From: Phytohabitans flavus
GTDB taxonomy: Bacteria > Actinomycetota > Actinomycetes > Mycobacteriales > Micromonosporaceae
Assembly: GCF_011764545.1 (NCBI RefSeq)
Contig: NZ_AP022870.1
Span: 3,766,001-3,830,000, forward strand
Direction of reading: 5' to 3'
DNA: 64,000 nt
The notes under the pieces were generated by a model that searched no databases, had not been told where the DNA came from, and was given only the letters and a program-made list of their open reading frames with translations. How positions within the stretch are numbered: position 1 is the stretch's first letter; each line of letters starts with the position of its first letter. Positions 45,180 through 54,487 of this stretch are shown one piece after another. The position numbers and the translations under genes are program-made.

Positions 45180-45230
45180 TTCGGATACCCGGTAGTTCGG
45201 ATACCCGGTAGTTCGGATACCCGGTAGTTC
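45176..45230. repeat. 16-bp tandem repeat, about 3.5 copies, at the stop codon of the secreted protein gene
   Basis: The unit GTAGTTCGGATACCCG repeats exactly at 45176, 45192 and 45208, with a partial copy from 45224. The first TAG is the stop of the upstream gene. Each unit carries a TAG in the same relative place, and 16 is not a multiple of three. No spacers occur, so it is a microsatellite-like array, not CRISPR. Confidence 0.85.
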
Positions 45231-45369
45231 CGATGTAGACCGCAGTTCCCCCACGAGTGATCGGGGCCACGGACCGCCTCCGCGACGGGCGGCCCGTGGC
45301 CCCGGTCCGTTGCCACGCTGTCCACTGTGGATGCTGCGGGGTCCGGGCACTGCCGGTAGAATCGGACGT

Positions 45370-46629
45370 GTGTTCGAAGATCGAGTGGCTGTCGACGAGC
45401 TGACCCAGGTGCCGCCGGGCGCCGGGTTGGCCGCAGCGCTCGCCCACCTCGATCGGTCGATGTTGAATGGCTTCGAGTTGGTAGAAGTGGTCAAGGCGAT
45501 CGCCCGGCAGGTCGCCCACTACCAGGCGGAGCTGTTGGCCACCGCGTGGGAGTCCGCCCACTGCCCGCCGGGCGACGAAACGAGCCCGCCGGAGCGGACT
45601 GACCACCCGGATGAGTATGCGGCCGAAGAGATCCGGTTCGCGTTGACCCTGACCCGGCGGGCGGCCGACACACTCATGGGCCTGGCTGGCCAGCTGGTCG
45701 AGCGCCTCCCAGCCGCCCACGACGCGCTGCGGTCCGGCCAGATCGACCTGGCAAAGGCCCGCGTCCTCGACGAGGAGACCGCCGCCCTGCCACCACCCGC
45801 GGCGCGGCACGTGGTCGACCTGGTCCTGCCGGCCGCGGGAGGGTTGACCACCGGGCAGCTGCGTTCGCGGCTACGGAGGCTGGTCATCGCCGCCGATCCT
45901 GGCGCCGCCGCCGCGAGGCAGCGGGAGGCGCTGACCCGGCGTCACCTCGAGCACGGTCTGGATCCGGATGGCACCGCCACACTCGCCGGCCGCCACCTCC
46001 CGCCAGACCGGGCCGCGACGGCGGCGGCACGGATCGACGCGCTGGCCCGGGCGGCCAAGCAGGCCGGCGACGGCCGGACGCTGGACGAGCTACGCGCCGA
46101 CTTCTACCTGGACATCCTCAACGGTGACCGCACCCCGACCGGCCGTCCCCTGCCAGCTGGCGGGGTTGAGTTGGTCGTCCCGTTGTCCACATTGGCCGGC
46201 TGGTCCGAGCAGCCTGGCGAGATCAAGGGCTGGGGACCAGTCCTCGCCGAGATCGCTGCCAAGGTCGCCGACCAGCAGCGTGACCGGTCATGGCGATACA
46301 CCGTCGTCGACGGCAGCGGCACGGTCACGGCACACGGCCCGCTTCGCCGACGCCCCGCCGCTGGTGTCGCCGGACTTGTGAGAGCGCGGGACCGCACCTG
46401 CCGCGCACCCGGCTGCCGAGCTCCCGCGCACACCGCCGACCTGGACCACACCGTCGCCTGGGAGCGAGGCGGGCCCACCACGCCGGCCAATCTCGGCGTC
46501 CTGTGTAGACACTGTCACCGTTACAAACACAGCAGCGGCGTCACCCTCACCCAACCCACACCCGGCACCTTCGTCTGGCACACCCGCCTCGGCCACACCT
46601 ACACGACGGGACCAGCGCCGCCCACCTAG
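45370..46629 (+). CDS. DUF222/HNH endonuclease (REP13E12-type)
   Basis: This 419-residue protein has an N-terminal DUF222 helical domain and a C-terminal HNH site with CRAPGCRAPAHTADLDHTVA and NLGVLCRHCHRYKH, with two Cys pairs intact. GTG 45370 (VFEDRVAVDELTQ) is the natural start. It is only distantly similar to the 34257 copy, so the two are not a recent duplication. Its stop lies 18 bases from the stop of the convergent KAP-TIR gene. Confidence 0.87.
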   Translation: MFEDRVAVDELTQVPPGAGLAAALAHLDRSMLNGFELVEVVKAIARQVAHYQAELLATAWESAHCPPGDETSPPERTDHPDEYAAEEIRFALTLTRRAADTLMGLAGQLVERLPAAHDALRSGQIDLAKARVLDEETAALPPPAARHVVDLVLPAAGGLTTGQLRSRLRRLVIAADPGAAAARQREALTRRHLEHGLDPDGTATLAGRHLPPDRAATAAARIDALARAAKQAGDGRTLDELRADFYLDILNGDRTPTGRPLPAGGVELVVPLSTLAGWSEQPGEIKGWGPVLAEIAAKVADQQRDRSWRYTVVDGSGTVTAHGPLRRRPAAGVAGLVRARDRTCRAPGCRAPAHTADLDHTVAWERGGPTTPANLGVLCRHCHRYKHSSGVTLTQPTPGTFVWHTRLGHTYTTGPAPPT

Positions 46630-46647
46630 AGCGCCGAGCACCAACCC

Positions 46648-48359
46648 TCAGGCGCGGCGGTGGCGGGACTGGAGCGCCCTGACCAGCTCGGCCACGCCCT
46701 CGTCGGTGACGCCGTCGCGCTGGTCGAGCCACTGCCGCCGGCGGATGAACTCGGGGACGGCGTCAGTGTCCGCGCCCGGAAGCAGGATCGGGATGATGAA
46801 CGCGTCCGCGCGCTGGCCCAGCATGGCCTCCCACTCGGCCGTCTGCCCGCGCGACACGAAGGTGTTGGGCCCGATGCAGAAGAGCAGGGCGTTCGATGAC
46901 TGTAGGGCGGTGGCCAGGGTCCTTTCCCAGTCCTCGCCAGGCTGGAGGTGCTGGTCGAAGAAGATCCGGAGGCCGGCACGGGAGAGGCCGTCGACGATCT
47001 GGATGACGTCCCGGCGGTTGTCGGCCTGGTAGGACACGAACGCGTCGTACCGGACGCTGACCTCGGAGACGTCCAGCGGCGAGAGCCGCTGCTGAGTGAG
47101 GAGGAAGCTCACGCTCGCCTGGCGGAGCACAGGATCGGTCAGCCACTCCCGCCCGTGCTCGCCGCCGAGGAGCAGCCGCAGCTCGGGGTCGGACAGCAGC
47201 TGGGCCGCGACGGTCGCGGCCGGCCCAGTGCCTTCTGCGTGGTCCGGGTACGAGTCAGGTGTCCAACGTGGTACAGCGGCTGCCAGCTGGTCGTTCGTGG
47301 TCAGCGTGTCGAAGATCTCTGGCCAGCGGTGCTCGAGACAGCGGGTGACCGCGAAGAACCGGATCGGGATCCCGCCCCGCTCGGCGAAGTCGTCCAGCTC
47401 CTGGCTGATCGCATAGTCGATGAGGATGTTGTTGACGAACCGGATCAACGCCCGGGGATTGCCGCCCAACGCCCGCGCGACCACGGGAAGCACGGGGTCC
47501 AGCTCCCCGGCGAGGGCCGCCGGTTGGTCCGCCAACAGCAGCTTGCAGAACTCCCCCATCCGGCCCGATGCCGGCGGAATGTGGAACGGCAGCTGGACGA
47601 TCTTGTCGAGGTAGAGCTCGCCCTTGAAGTCCGCGATGCCGTACTCCTTGGAGTACCGGTGCTGTAGGTAGCCCTCGATCACCTTGCGCGCAACGCCGAG
47701 GACGAAGATGAAGCCGGGCTGGGCGAGCACCAGCTTGATGCTCTCCAGCAGGCGGATCGCCTGGTCCGGAAAGCAGCGGTCGAGGTCGTCGATGAGCACC
47801 ACGACCCGCACCGAGTCTTTGAGCTTGGTCCCGTCGAGGCTGTTGAAGGCGCCGAAGTACAGGCTGCGGTCGAGCAGCGGGTCAGGCGTGAGCTTCTCGT
47901 TGCGCTCGATCATGTCCTTGGCGACGAACGACGCCTCCACCTCGGCGAAGCCCGGGATCTTCACCTTCGACTTGGCCGAGAACCCGTACGCGATCGCGCG
48001 GAGCGAACGGACAAGCCGCTTGCCGGCCGCCCCAAAGCTCTGCGTGAAGCCTCTGTGCGTCTCCAGCGCCTGCACGATCGTGCCGACGAGCGGGATGATC
48101 GGGTGCTCCTCCTGCTCGTACCGCCAGGCGTTGAACCACACCGTTACCACGTCCGGATCGTCGTCCAGCCGCCGCTCGATCAGCCGCATGAGGCTCGTCT
48201 TGCCGGTGCCCCACTCCCGAAGACACCGATCGTGAAGGGGCCGCGGGTGTTTCTCGCGGCATCGGCCAGGATCCGCGAATACGTGTCGAAGCCGAGCCCG
48301 TCGTCGTTGCGCGTATCCGCCTCGCCGATCGCTTGATCGGCGATAAGGCTGATCTTCAA
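46648..48359 (-). pseudogene. KAP P-loop NTPase - TIR domain fusion, one frameshift near the Walker A
   Basis: With one G added in the run at 48216-48218 the gene encodes about 570 residues. The KAP domain has Walker A GVFGEWGTGKTSLMRLIERR (48-55 for the loop), the KAP hallmark VWFNAWRYEQEEHPIIPLV, and Walker B VVVLIDDLDRCFP near 187-198. No paired transmembrane segments, common in KAPs, are evident. Residues about 436-570 form a TIR domain: RYDAFVSYQADNRRDV, GLRIFFDQHLQPGEDWE, LLFCIGPNTFVSRG and a candidate catalytic Glu near 511 in AEWEAML. TTG 48359 has GGAGAG upstream. TIR plus KAP suggests an NAD-depleting or signalling effector gated by the NTPase. The shift breaks the P-loop frame and looks like the other -1 errors here. 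Confidence 0.85.
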
Positions 48360-48492
48360 TGGACTCTCCGATCGGGCAGGCCGGACCCGGTGGCTGAGGA
48401 GACTACCAAGCCCGCGCTTAATCGGTTGTCGGATCGTTGGTGGGCCTGATGGACTGGGCGGCGACCCATACGACCAGGGAAGGAGACCTGAG

Positions 48493-48600
48493 ATGCGTGC
48501 AGCGTGCATGTCCGTCGAGAAGGGAATCGCCGCCTATGTAGAGGACATCACGCTTGAGTACGTTGAACCTCGGGATCCTTGCCCATGTCGACGCCGGTAA
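48493..48600 (+). CDS. 35-codon leader ORF overlapping the ribosomal-protection GTPase start
   Basis: ATG 48493 is preceded by an excellent ribosome site (GGGAAGGAGACCTGAG), much better than that of the GTPase gene. It encodes 35 residues beginning MRAACMSVEKGIAAYV and ending DPCPCRRR, with its stop at 48598-48600, 47 bases inside the GTPase coding region. Tet(M)-type genes are known to use leader peptides for attenuation, so a regulatory role is plausible, but conservation is untested. Confidence 0.4.
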   Translation: MRAACMSVEKGIAAYVEDITLEYVEPRDPCPCRRR

Positions 48601-50524
48601 GACAAGCCTGACCGAGCGCCTGCTGTATGACGCCGGTGTGATCGACGAGATCGGCAGCGTCGACGCGGGCAGTACGCAGACCGACTCGCTCGCCCTGGAG
48701 CGGCAGCGCGGCATCACGATCAAGTCGGCCGTGGTGTCGTTCGCGATCGCGGACGTGACCGTCAACCTGATCGACACGCCCGGCCACCCCGACTTCATCG
48801 CGGAGGTGGAGCGGGTGCTGAGCGTGCTGGACGGCGCGGTGCTCGTCGTCTCCGCCGTCGAGGGCGTACAGGCGCAGACCCGCGTCCTGATGCGTACGCT
48901 CCGCCGCCTGCGCATCCCCACCCTGCTCTTCGTCAACAAGATCGACCGCGCCGGCGCCCGCTATGCCGACCTGCTCGGCGCGATCGCGGACAAGCTGACC
49001 CCCAGCGCGGTACCGATGGGCACCGTCACCGCGCTCGGCACCCGGAAAGCGGCGTTCGTGCCGGCCTCCCCTGACGACCCGGCGCTCGTGGACGTGCTGA
49101 CCCGGCACGACGACGCGCTGCTCGCCGCGTACGTGGCGGACGAGAGCGCGGCCACGCCGCACCGCCTCCGCGGCGACCTCGCGGTAGCGACGCGCCGGGC
49201 GAGCACGTATCCCGTCTATTTCGGCTCGGCGATCACGGGTGCCGGCGTACCAAATCTCATGGAAGCGATCGCGGACCTGCTGCCGCCCGCGGCGGCTGAC
49301 GCCGGCGGACCTCTTCGCGGCACTGTGTTCAAAGTGGAGCGTGGGCCGGCCGGCGAGAAGGTGGCGTACGTGCGGATGTTCTCCGGCACCGTCCGCACCC
49401 GGGACCGCCTGCCGGTGCGCGGCGACGACAGCAAGGTCACCGCGATCGGCGTCTTCGACCGGGGCGGCACGGTGCGCGCCGACGAGGTGCCCGCCGGCCG
49501 CATCGGCAAGCTGTGGGGCCTCGGCGGCGTGCGGATCGGCGACCCGATCGGCGAGCCGCACGGGTCCGCGGCCCACCACTTCGCGCCGCCGTCGCTGGAG
49601 ACCGTCGTCGTGCCGGCCCGCCCCGCCGACAAGGGCGCGCTGCACGCCGCGCTCACCCATCTCGCCGAGCAGGACCCGCTGATCGACCTGCGCCAGGACG
49701 CGATCCGCCAGGAGATCTCGTTGTCGCTCTACGGCGAGGTGCAGAAGGAGGTCATCCAGGCCATGCTCGCCGAGGAGTACGGCATCGACGTGGCCTTCCG
49801 GGAGAGCGCCACCATCTGCGTCGAGCGCCCGGCCGGCAGCGGCGCCGCCGCCGAGCTGATGGGCAAGGACGGCAACCCCTTCCTGGCCACGGTCGGGCTG
49901 CGGGTGGATCCGGCACCGGCCGGCTCCGGCGTCGGGTACCGCATCGAGGTCGAGCTTGGTTCGATGCCGTACGCATTCATGAAGGCGGTCGAGGACACGG
50001 TCCGCGAGGCCTTGGAGCAGGGCCTGCACGGATGGCGGGTCACCGACTGCGTGGTGACGATGACCCATTCCGGGTACGCGCCGCGGCAGAGCCGCATGCA
50101 CGGCACGTTCGACAAGAGCATGTCGAGTACCGGCTTCGACTTCCGCGGCCTCACGCCGCTCGTGCTGATGACCGCACTCTCCGGGGCGGGCACGGTGGTA
50201 CACGAGCCGATGCACAGGTTTCGGCTGGAGTTCCCGTCCGACACGTACGGCACGCTGCTGCCCGTGCTGGTGCGGCTCGGCGGCGTACCGCGCCAGCCCG
50301 ACCTGCGCGGCCCCCTCGGGGTGCTGGAGGGTGACATCCCGGCGGCTCAGGTGCACGGGCTCCAGCAGCGGCTGCCCGGCCTCACCCGCGGCGAGGGGGT
50401 GCTGGAGAGCGGCTTCGACCACTACACGCCGGTGCGGGGGCCGGTGCCGTCGCGGGCGCGGTGGGACGCCAACCCATTGGACCGGAAGGAGTACCTGCTG
50501 CGCGTGCTCCGCCGGGTGCCGTGA
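48554..50524 (+). CDS. TetM/OtrA-like ribosomal protection GTPase
   Basis: This 656-residue translational GTPase resembles EF-G and Tet(M)-type ribosome-protection proteins. G1 is LAHVDAGKTSLTERLLYDAG, G2/G3 RGITIKSA and LIDTPGHPDF, and G4 VNKIDRAGA. Domains II-V follow, with the RPP-type C-terminal region HSGYAPRQSRMHGTFDKSMS. It likely removes tetracycline-like drugs or other inhibitors from the ribosome; the exact antibiotic is not certain. The start is TTG 48554 (MSTLNLGILAHVDAGK) with GAGGAC nearby. A leader ORF overlaps the start. It is divergent from the KAP-TIR gene, with 194 bases between them. Confidence 0.88.
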   Translation: MSTLNLGILAHVDAGKTSLTERLLYDAGVIDEIGSVDAGSTQTDSLALERQRGITIKSAVVSFAIADVTVNLIDTPGHPDFIAEVERVLSVLDGAVLVVSAVEGVQAQTRVLMRTLRRLRIPTLLFVNKIDRAGARYADLLGAIADKLTPSAVPMGTVTALGTRKAAFVPASPDDPALVDVLTRHDDALLAAYVADESAATPHRLRGDLAVATRRASTYPVYFGSAITGAGVPNLMEAIADLLPPAAADAGGPLRGTVFKVERGPAGEKVAYVRMFSGTVRTRDRLPVRGDDSKVTAIGVFDRGGTVRADEVPAGRIGKLWGLGGVRIGDPIGEPHGSAAHHFAPPSLETVVVPARPADKGALHAALTHLAEQDPLIDLRQDAIRQEISLSLYGEVQKEVIQAMLAEEYGIDVAFRESATICVERPAGSGAAAELMGKDGNPFLATVGLRVDPAPAGSGVGYRIEVELGSMPYAFMKAVEDTVREALEQGLHGWRVTDCVVTMTHSGYAPRQSRMHGTFDKSMSSTGFDFRGLTPLVLMTALSGAGTVVHEPMHRFRLEFPSDTYGTLLPVLVRLGGVPRQPDLRGPLGVLEGDIPAAQVHGLQQRLPGLTRGEGVLESGFDHYTPVRGPVPSRARWDANPLDRKEYLLRVLRRVP

Positions 50525-50535
50525 ATCATGTGCGC

Positions 50536-51360
50536 ATGGAGTTCGGAGTTGGCATCTTCCCCACCCACGACGGCATGAAGCCCGGCGACGTGGCCCGCTT
50601 CGTGGAGGAGCGCGGCCAGGACGCGCTCTACTTCGCGGAGCACACGCACATCCCGGCCACCGAGACCGACCGCGCGCCCGGGCGGCCGCTGCCGGCGAAG
50701 TACTGGCACACGTACGACCTCTTCGTCGCCCTCACCGCCGCCGCGGCCGCCACCACCCGGCTGCGCGTGGCGAGCGGCATCTGCCTGGTGATCGAGCGCG
50801 ACCCGATCATCACCGCCAAGGAGGTGGCGAGCGTCGACCACCTGTCGGGCGGGCGGCTGGAGTTCGGCGTGGGCGCCGGCTGGAACCGCACCGAGATGCG
50901 CAACCACGGCACCGACCCCCGCGTCCGCATGCGGGTGCTGCGCGAGCGGGTCGAGGCCATGAAGACCATCTGGGCGAACGAGGAGGCCAGCTACTCGGGC
51001 AAGTACGTCAACTTCGAGCGCATCTGGTCGTGGCCCAAGCCCGCGCAGCGCCCCCACCCGCCGATCCTGGTCGGCGGCAGCGGCCCGACGGTACTCGACC
51101 GTGTGCTGTCCTTCGGCGACGCGTGGTTCCCCAACTACTACCCCGAGGTGTACGGCAAGATCGCCGAGCTCCGCGCGCGGGCCGAGCGCCCGATCGAGGT
51201 CCAGCTGATGAGCGTGCCGGCGGACCCCGCCATCTTCGAACGCCTCCGCGAGGCCGGCGTGCACCGCGTCGCCCAGTGGCTCCCGTCCGGCCCCCGGTGG
51301 CGGGTCGAGCAGGCGCTGGAGAAGTGGGAGCGCGCGATCGCCGAGTACAACCCGGAGTGA
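50536..51360 (+). CDS. LLM-class F420-dependent oxidoreductase
   Basis: This 274-residue luciferase-like monooxygenase-fold protein starts MEFGVGIFPTHDGMKPGD and contains YFAEHTHIPATE, VDHLSGGRLEFGVGAGWN and ILVGGSGPTVLDR, matching the actinobacterial F420-dependent TIGR03619-like group. It transfers hydride between F420 and an unknown substrate. GTG 50521 overlaps the GTPase stop and would add five residues (VNHVR); ATG 50536 matches family N-termini better. It may be co-transcribed with the GTPase. Confidence 0.87.
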   Translation: MEFGVGIFPTHDGMKPGDVARFVEERGQDALYFAEHTHIPATETDRAPGRPLPAKYWHTYDLFVALTAAAAATTRLRVASGICLVIERDPIITAKEVASVDHLSGGRLEFGVGAGWNRTEMRNHGTDPRVRMRVLRERVEAMKTIWANEEASYSGKYVNFERIWSWPKPAQRPHPPILVGGSGPTVLDRVLSFGDAWFPNYYPEVYGKIAELRARAERPIEVQLMSVPADPAIFERLREAGVHRVAQWLPSGPRWRVEQALEKWERAIAEYNPE

Positions 51361-51382
51361 CGCGCGTGTTCTGCGGCCTTGG

Positions 51383-54300
51383 TTAGGCGAGTGTGCGGGT
51401 GGTCCGGCGGCCAAGGGTCAGTAGGGCGCCCGCCGCTACCAGGCCGACGCCCGCGACGGTCGCGGCCTTCGGTAGCCAGGGTGGGATGTCGAGGAAGACC
51501 GTGATGCCGAGGATGCGGGACAGGCCCCACGGCAGCAGCGCCATCTGGTCGTTCCACACCGAGAGTGCGCGTTCCAGCCCCATCCCCGTGGCCACACCGC
51601 CGAAGACCGCGACCGGGGCGCCGCCCGCGACGAGCACCCGGCCGGTCGCCCGCCGGCCGCCCAGGCCGTAGCCGGCGCGCAGGGCGTGGTACGCCGCGAC
51701 GAATACCCACAGGAACGCGGCGAACGCCACCGTCACGTACACACCGCGGAGTGGCGGGTCGGTCCAGAAGTTGAACCAGTAGCGGCCGGGTCCGCGCGAC
51801 GCCGTGCCCACCAGCAGGATCAGCGTGCGCAGGGTGGCCGCTCCGCCGAGGGCGGCCCACAGGGCGTACGGGTCGGCGCCGCCGAGCAGCAGGCGGAGCG
51901 CGAGCGCGAAGAGCAGCCACGAGCCGAGGGTCAGCGTGAGGTGGGCCGGGGAGGCGAACCAGCTGAACGCCGCGCGGCTCAGCACCAGCGCGAACGCCGG
52001 CAGCGCCCACACGAGCACGCGGTCGACTGTGGACGGTGGCGGTGGCAACCCGCCGACCCGCCACGGTCTCGTCATGCCCACCCACAGCGCCCGAAGCGCG
52101 GCGATCCCGGGCCGCTGCCGGCCCCGCCAGAACGCGCCGACCAGCACCGCCGCCACGAGGAGGGCGAGGAGCGCGCGGGCCAGCCAGGCCATCGCCTGGT
52201 CGCGTTCGGCGCGGGACACGCCGATGTCCGCGGCCGGGAAGCGGAACGCGGGCAGGTCCACGTCGTCGCCGTACCGGGCGAGGTGCACGTCGCGCGCCTC
52301 GGCGTAGCGGTCACGGGCCGACTCCCAGGCGGCACGGGCCTCGGGGTCGCCGGTGTCGAGCCACTGGGCGTACCGCAGGAACATCGTGCGGTACGCGCCG
52401 AGGGTCTCGAACAAGTTCAACTGGAAGTCGAGGGTGTCCACGAACCGCTGCCGCAACGCCGGGTCACGCCACGTCGCGGGGTCGGTGCCGGCGACGACCT
52501 GGCGCATGCGGGCGGCCAGCTCGACCGCCTCGTCACCCTCGCCGATCGCCTCGTCCAGGCGGTCGCGGCTGACCGAGTAGATGCTGTCGAGCACCGCGCT
52601 GTCGCCGGTGACGATGTCCCACTCGAAGAGCCACATCATCGGCGGCGGATGCACGCCGAGCGCCTTGACCGTGCGGTTGGCGTACGGCCCGATGTAGAGC
52701 CCCTTCGTCACCGCCTGGCGGGACAGGGCCATCACCTCGCCGATCGCGGCCACGGTCGCCGGGTCGGCGGAGAAGGTCTGGCGCGCCCAGTCGGCCGTCA
52801 CCTGGGCCGGGTCGGCGTCGGGGTCCCAGGCGAGGCGGGCGGCGGAGTAGACGTTGAGGTCGTACAGCTGCCAGAAGCCCTCGCGCAGGTAGAGCGTGCG
52901 CGGCCCGGCGCGCAGCGGCCCGCCGCCCTGCGTCCACGTCCACACGCCCTCGACGTGCGGGTTGGCCGCGAGGAACTGCTGGAGCGCGGCGCCGTGCAGC
53001 GTGCCAAGGTCATTCGGCAGCGAGCCGAACACCTCGAACTCCCGCCGCGCCTGAAACTCCACGATCCGCCGCTGGGTGCCCATCTCCAGCGTGTGGTTGA
53101 ACGGCAGGTGGCTGTAGTAGTCGCCGAGGCAGTACTTGGTGGAGACGATCAGGTGCGGGTCGTCGATGCCGCCGAGCACCTCGTCGTACGACTTCGCGTC
53201 GATGTGCATCTCGCCGACCGCGCCGACGCCGATGCTCCAGGTGCGGAAGATGATGTCCCGCTCCCCCTCGCCGGCCACGTCGAGGAGCGCGCGGAGCATG
53301 GCCCGCACGGCCGCCGGCGTCTTCACGGCGATCTCCGAGGTGTAGTCCCACCCCGGGAAGCTGTAGATGTCGCCGCCCTCGCCGATGCGCACCATCAGCC
53401 CGGCCGCGTACGGCATCGAGGTGAAGAACTCGCGCAGCCCGGCCTGGTAGACGCTCCACAGCCGGGCGTCCTCGGCGTTCATGCCGCTCGGGAGGCCTTG
53501 CAGGTAGGTGCGCAGCGGTGGGGAGAGCGCGAGCATGTCGGTCATGAAGTAGACCTTCATGCCCATGTCCGCCGCGTACCGCCAGACGGGGCCGAAGTGC
53601 TCCACCATCGCGCGGGCCCGGGCCACGTGCGGGTCGCCGTCGGGATAGACGCCGAGCCCGTCGAACGTGACGTACTCCAGGAAGCCCTGCACGACGATCC
53701 CGTTGTATCCCTGGGCGAGCGAGTGGTCGACGAGCTGGCGGAACTGGGCGGAGATCTCGCCGACCGCGCCGGCGTCCACATAGGGCGGTCCACTGAGGAC
53801 AGCCGGGCCGACCACGTCGGTGTTGAGCGAGTAGTCGTCGCTGCCCGCCCAGCCCGCCTCGTCGGCGTCGATGCCCACGGCGCCCGAGTCGACGAGCCGG
53901 AGGCCGAGCCGGGGTGCGACGATGCGGCCGTCGTCGCCGGGTGGCAGGACGGGTGCGCCGGACCGGACGCGGTCGGCCACTGTGTAGAGGCCGGCCGAGG
54001 CGCCCGCCGGCGTGGCGGCCTCCAGCACCAGGTCGGCCCCGGCGCGCCGCAGGCGGAACGCCTCCCCCGCGAGACCCCCCTCCCCGGGCGCTGCCTCGGG
54101 CTCGGTGAGCGTGACCTTGAGGGTCGGGCCACCCCCGGCCGCCGCCGGGCTCCCGGTGGCGACCTGGGGGCGTGATGCGCCGCGCTCCGCCACGGCTTCG
54201 GCCACGGCCGTCGCCGCCAGGCCTACCCGGCGGTCCGCCGGGGCCTCGACCCGGGCGAGCGCCGGCGCGGGCTCCAGCTCGCGCGGCGGCGCCGGCTTGA

Positions 54301-54448
54301 GATCCTCCGGCGGGACGTTGGCCGGCGTGAAGCTCAGCCCGAGCGCCTTGTCCACCTGCCAGGCGATCGCCGCACCGATGCCCAGCAGCACGACCGCGGT
54401 AGCGCCCGCGATCCACGGGCGCGCGGCCCACCCCCGACCCAGGGACAT
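51383..54448 (-). CDS. Membrane-anchored TIM-barrel glycosidase-like protein (GH67/GH20-like) with C-terminal multi-TM region
   Basis: This 1021-residue protein has an N-terminal signal anchor (PWIAGATAVVLLGIGAAIAW). About 130 residues then resemble the small alpha/beta domain preceding GH67/GH20 barrels (ATPAGASAGLYTVADRVRSG). A TIM-barrel region follows with YNGIVVQGFLEYVTFDGLG, KVYFMTDMLALSPP, PHLIVSTKYCLGDYYSHLPF and HVEGVWTWTQGGGPL, then a helical segment and, from about residue 770, seven or eight hydrophobic helices. An extracytoplasmic sugar- or uronic-acid-linked role is inferred. The barrel-plus-membrane fusion is unusual and the substrate is unknown. ATG 54448 (MSLGRGWAARPW) is used. 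Confidence 0.65.
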   Translation of the reverse strand: MSLGRGWAARPWIAGATAVVLLGIGAAIAWQVDKALGLSFTPANVPPEDLKPAPPRELEPAPALARVEAPADRRVGLAATAVAEAVAERGASRPQVATGSPAAAGGGPTLKVTLTEPEAAPGEGGLAGEAFRLRRAGADLVLEAATPAGASAGLYTVADRVRSGAPVLPPGDDGRIVAPRLGLRLVDSGAVGIDADEAGWAGSDDYSLNTDVVGPAVLSGPPYVDAGAVGEISAQFRQLVDHSLAQGYNGIVVQGFLEYVTFDGLGVYPDGDPHVARARAMVEHFGPVWRYAADMGMKVYFMTDMLALSPPLRTYLQGLPSGMNAEDARLWSVYQAGLREFFTSMPYAAGLMVRIGEGGDIYSFPGWDYTSEIAVKTPAAVRAMLRALLDVAGEGERDIIFRTWSIGVGAVGEMHIDAKSYDEVLGGIDDPHLIVSTKYCLGDYYSHLPFNHTLEMGTQRRIVEFQARREFEVFGSLPNDLGTLHGAALQQFLAANPHVEGVWTWTQGGGPLRAGPRTLYLREGFWQLYDLNVYSAARLAWDPDADPAQVTADWARQTFSADPATVAAIGEVMALSRQAVTKGLYIGPYANRTVKALGVHPPPMMWLFEWDIVTGDSAVLDSIYSVSRDRLDEAIGEGDEAVELAARMRQVVAGTDPATWRDPALRQRFVDTLDFQLNLFETLGAYRTMFLRYAQWLDTGDPEARAAWESARDRYAEARDVHLARYGDDVDLPAFRFPAADIGVSRAERDQAMAWLARALLALLVAAVLVGAFWRGRQRPGIAALRALWVGMTRPWRVGGLPPPPSTVDRVLVWALPAFALVLSRAAFSWFASPAHLTLTLGSWLLFALALRLLLGGADPYALWAALGGAATLRTLILLVGTASRGPGRYWFNFWTDPPLRGVYVTVAFAAFLWVFVAAYHALRAGYGLGGRRATGRVLVAGGAPVAVFGGVATGMGLERALSVWNDQMALLPWGLSRILGITVFLDIPPWLPKAATVAGVGLVAAGALLTLGRRTTRTLA

Positions 54449-54487
54449 TTGGTCATCGTAGCGATCGGATCAACCGGCCGCTGGGGC

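Noticed and set aside
45176..45230. CRISPR-like array
   Set aside because: The 16-base units follow one another directly with no unique spacers and no cas genes are nearby.
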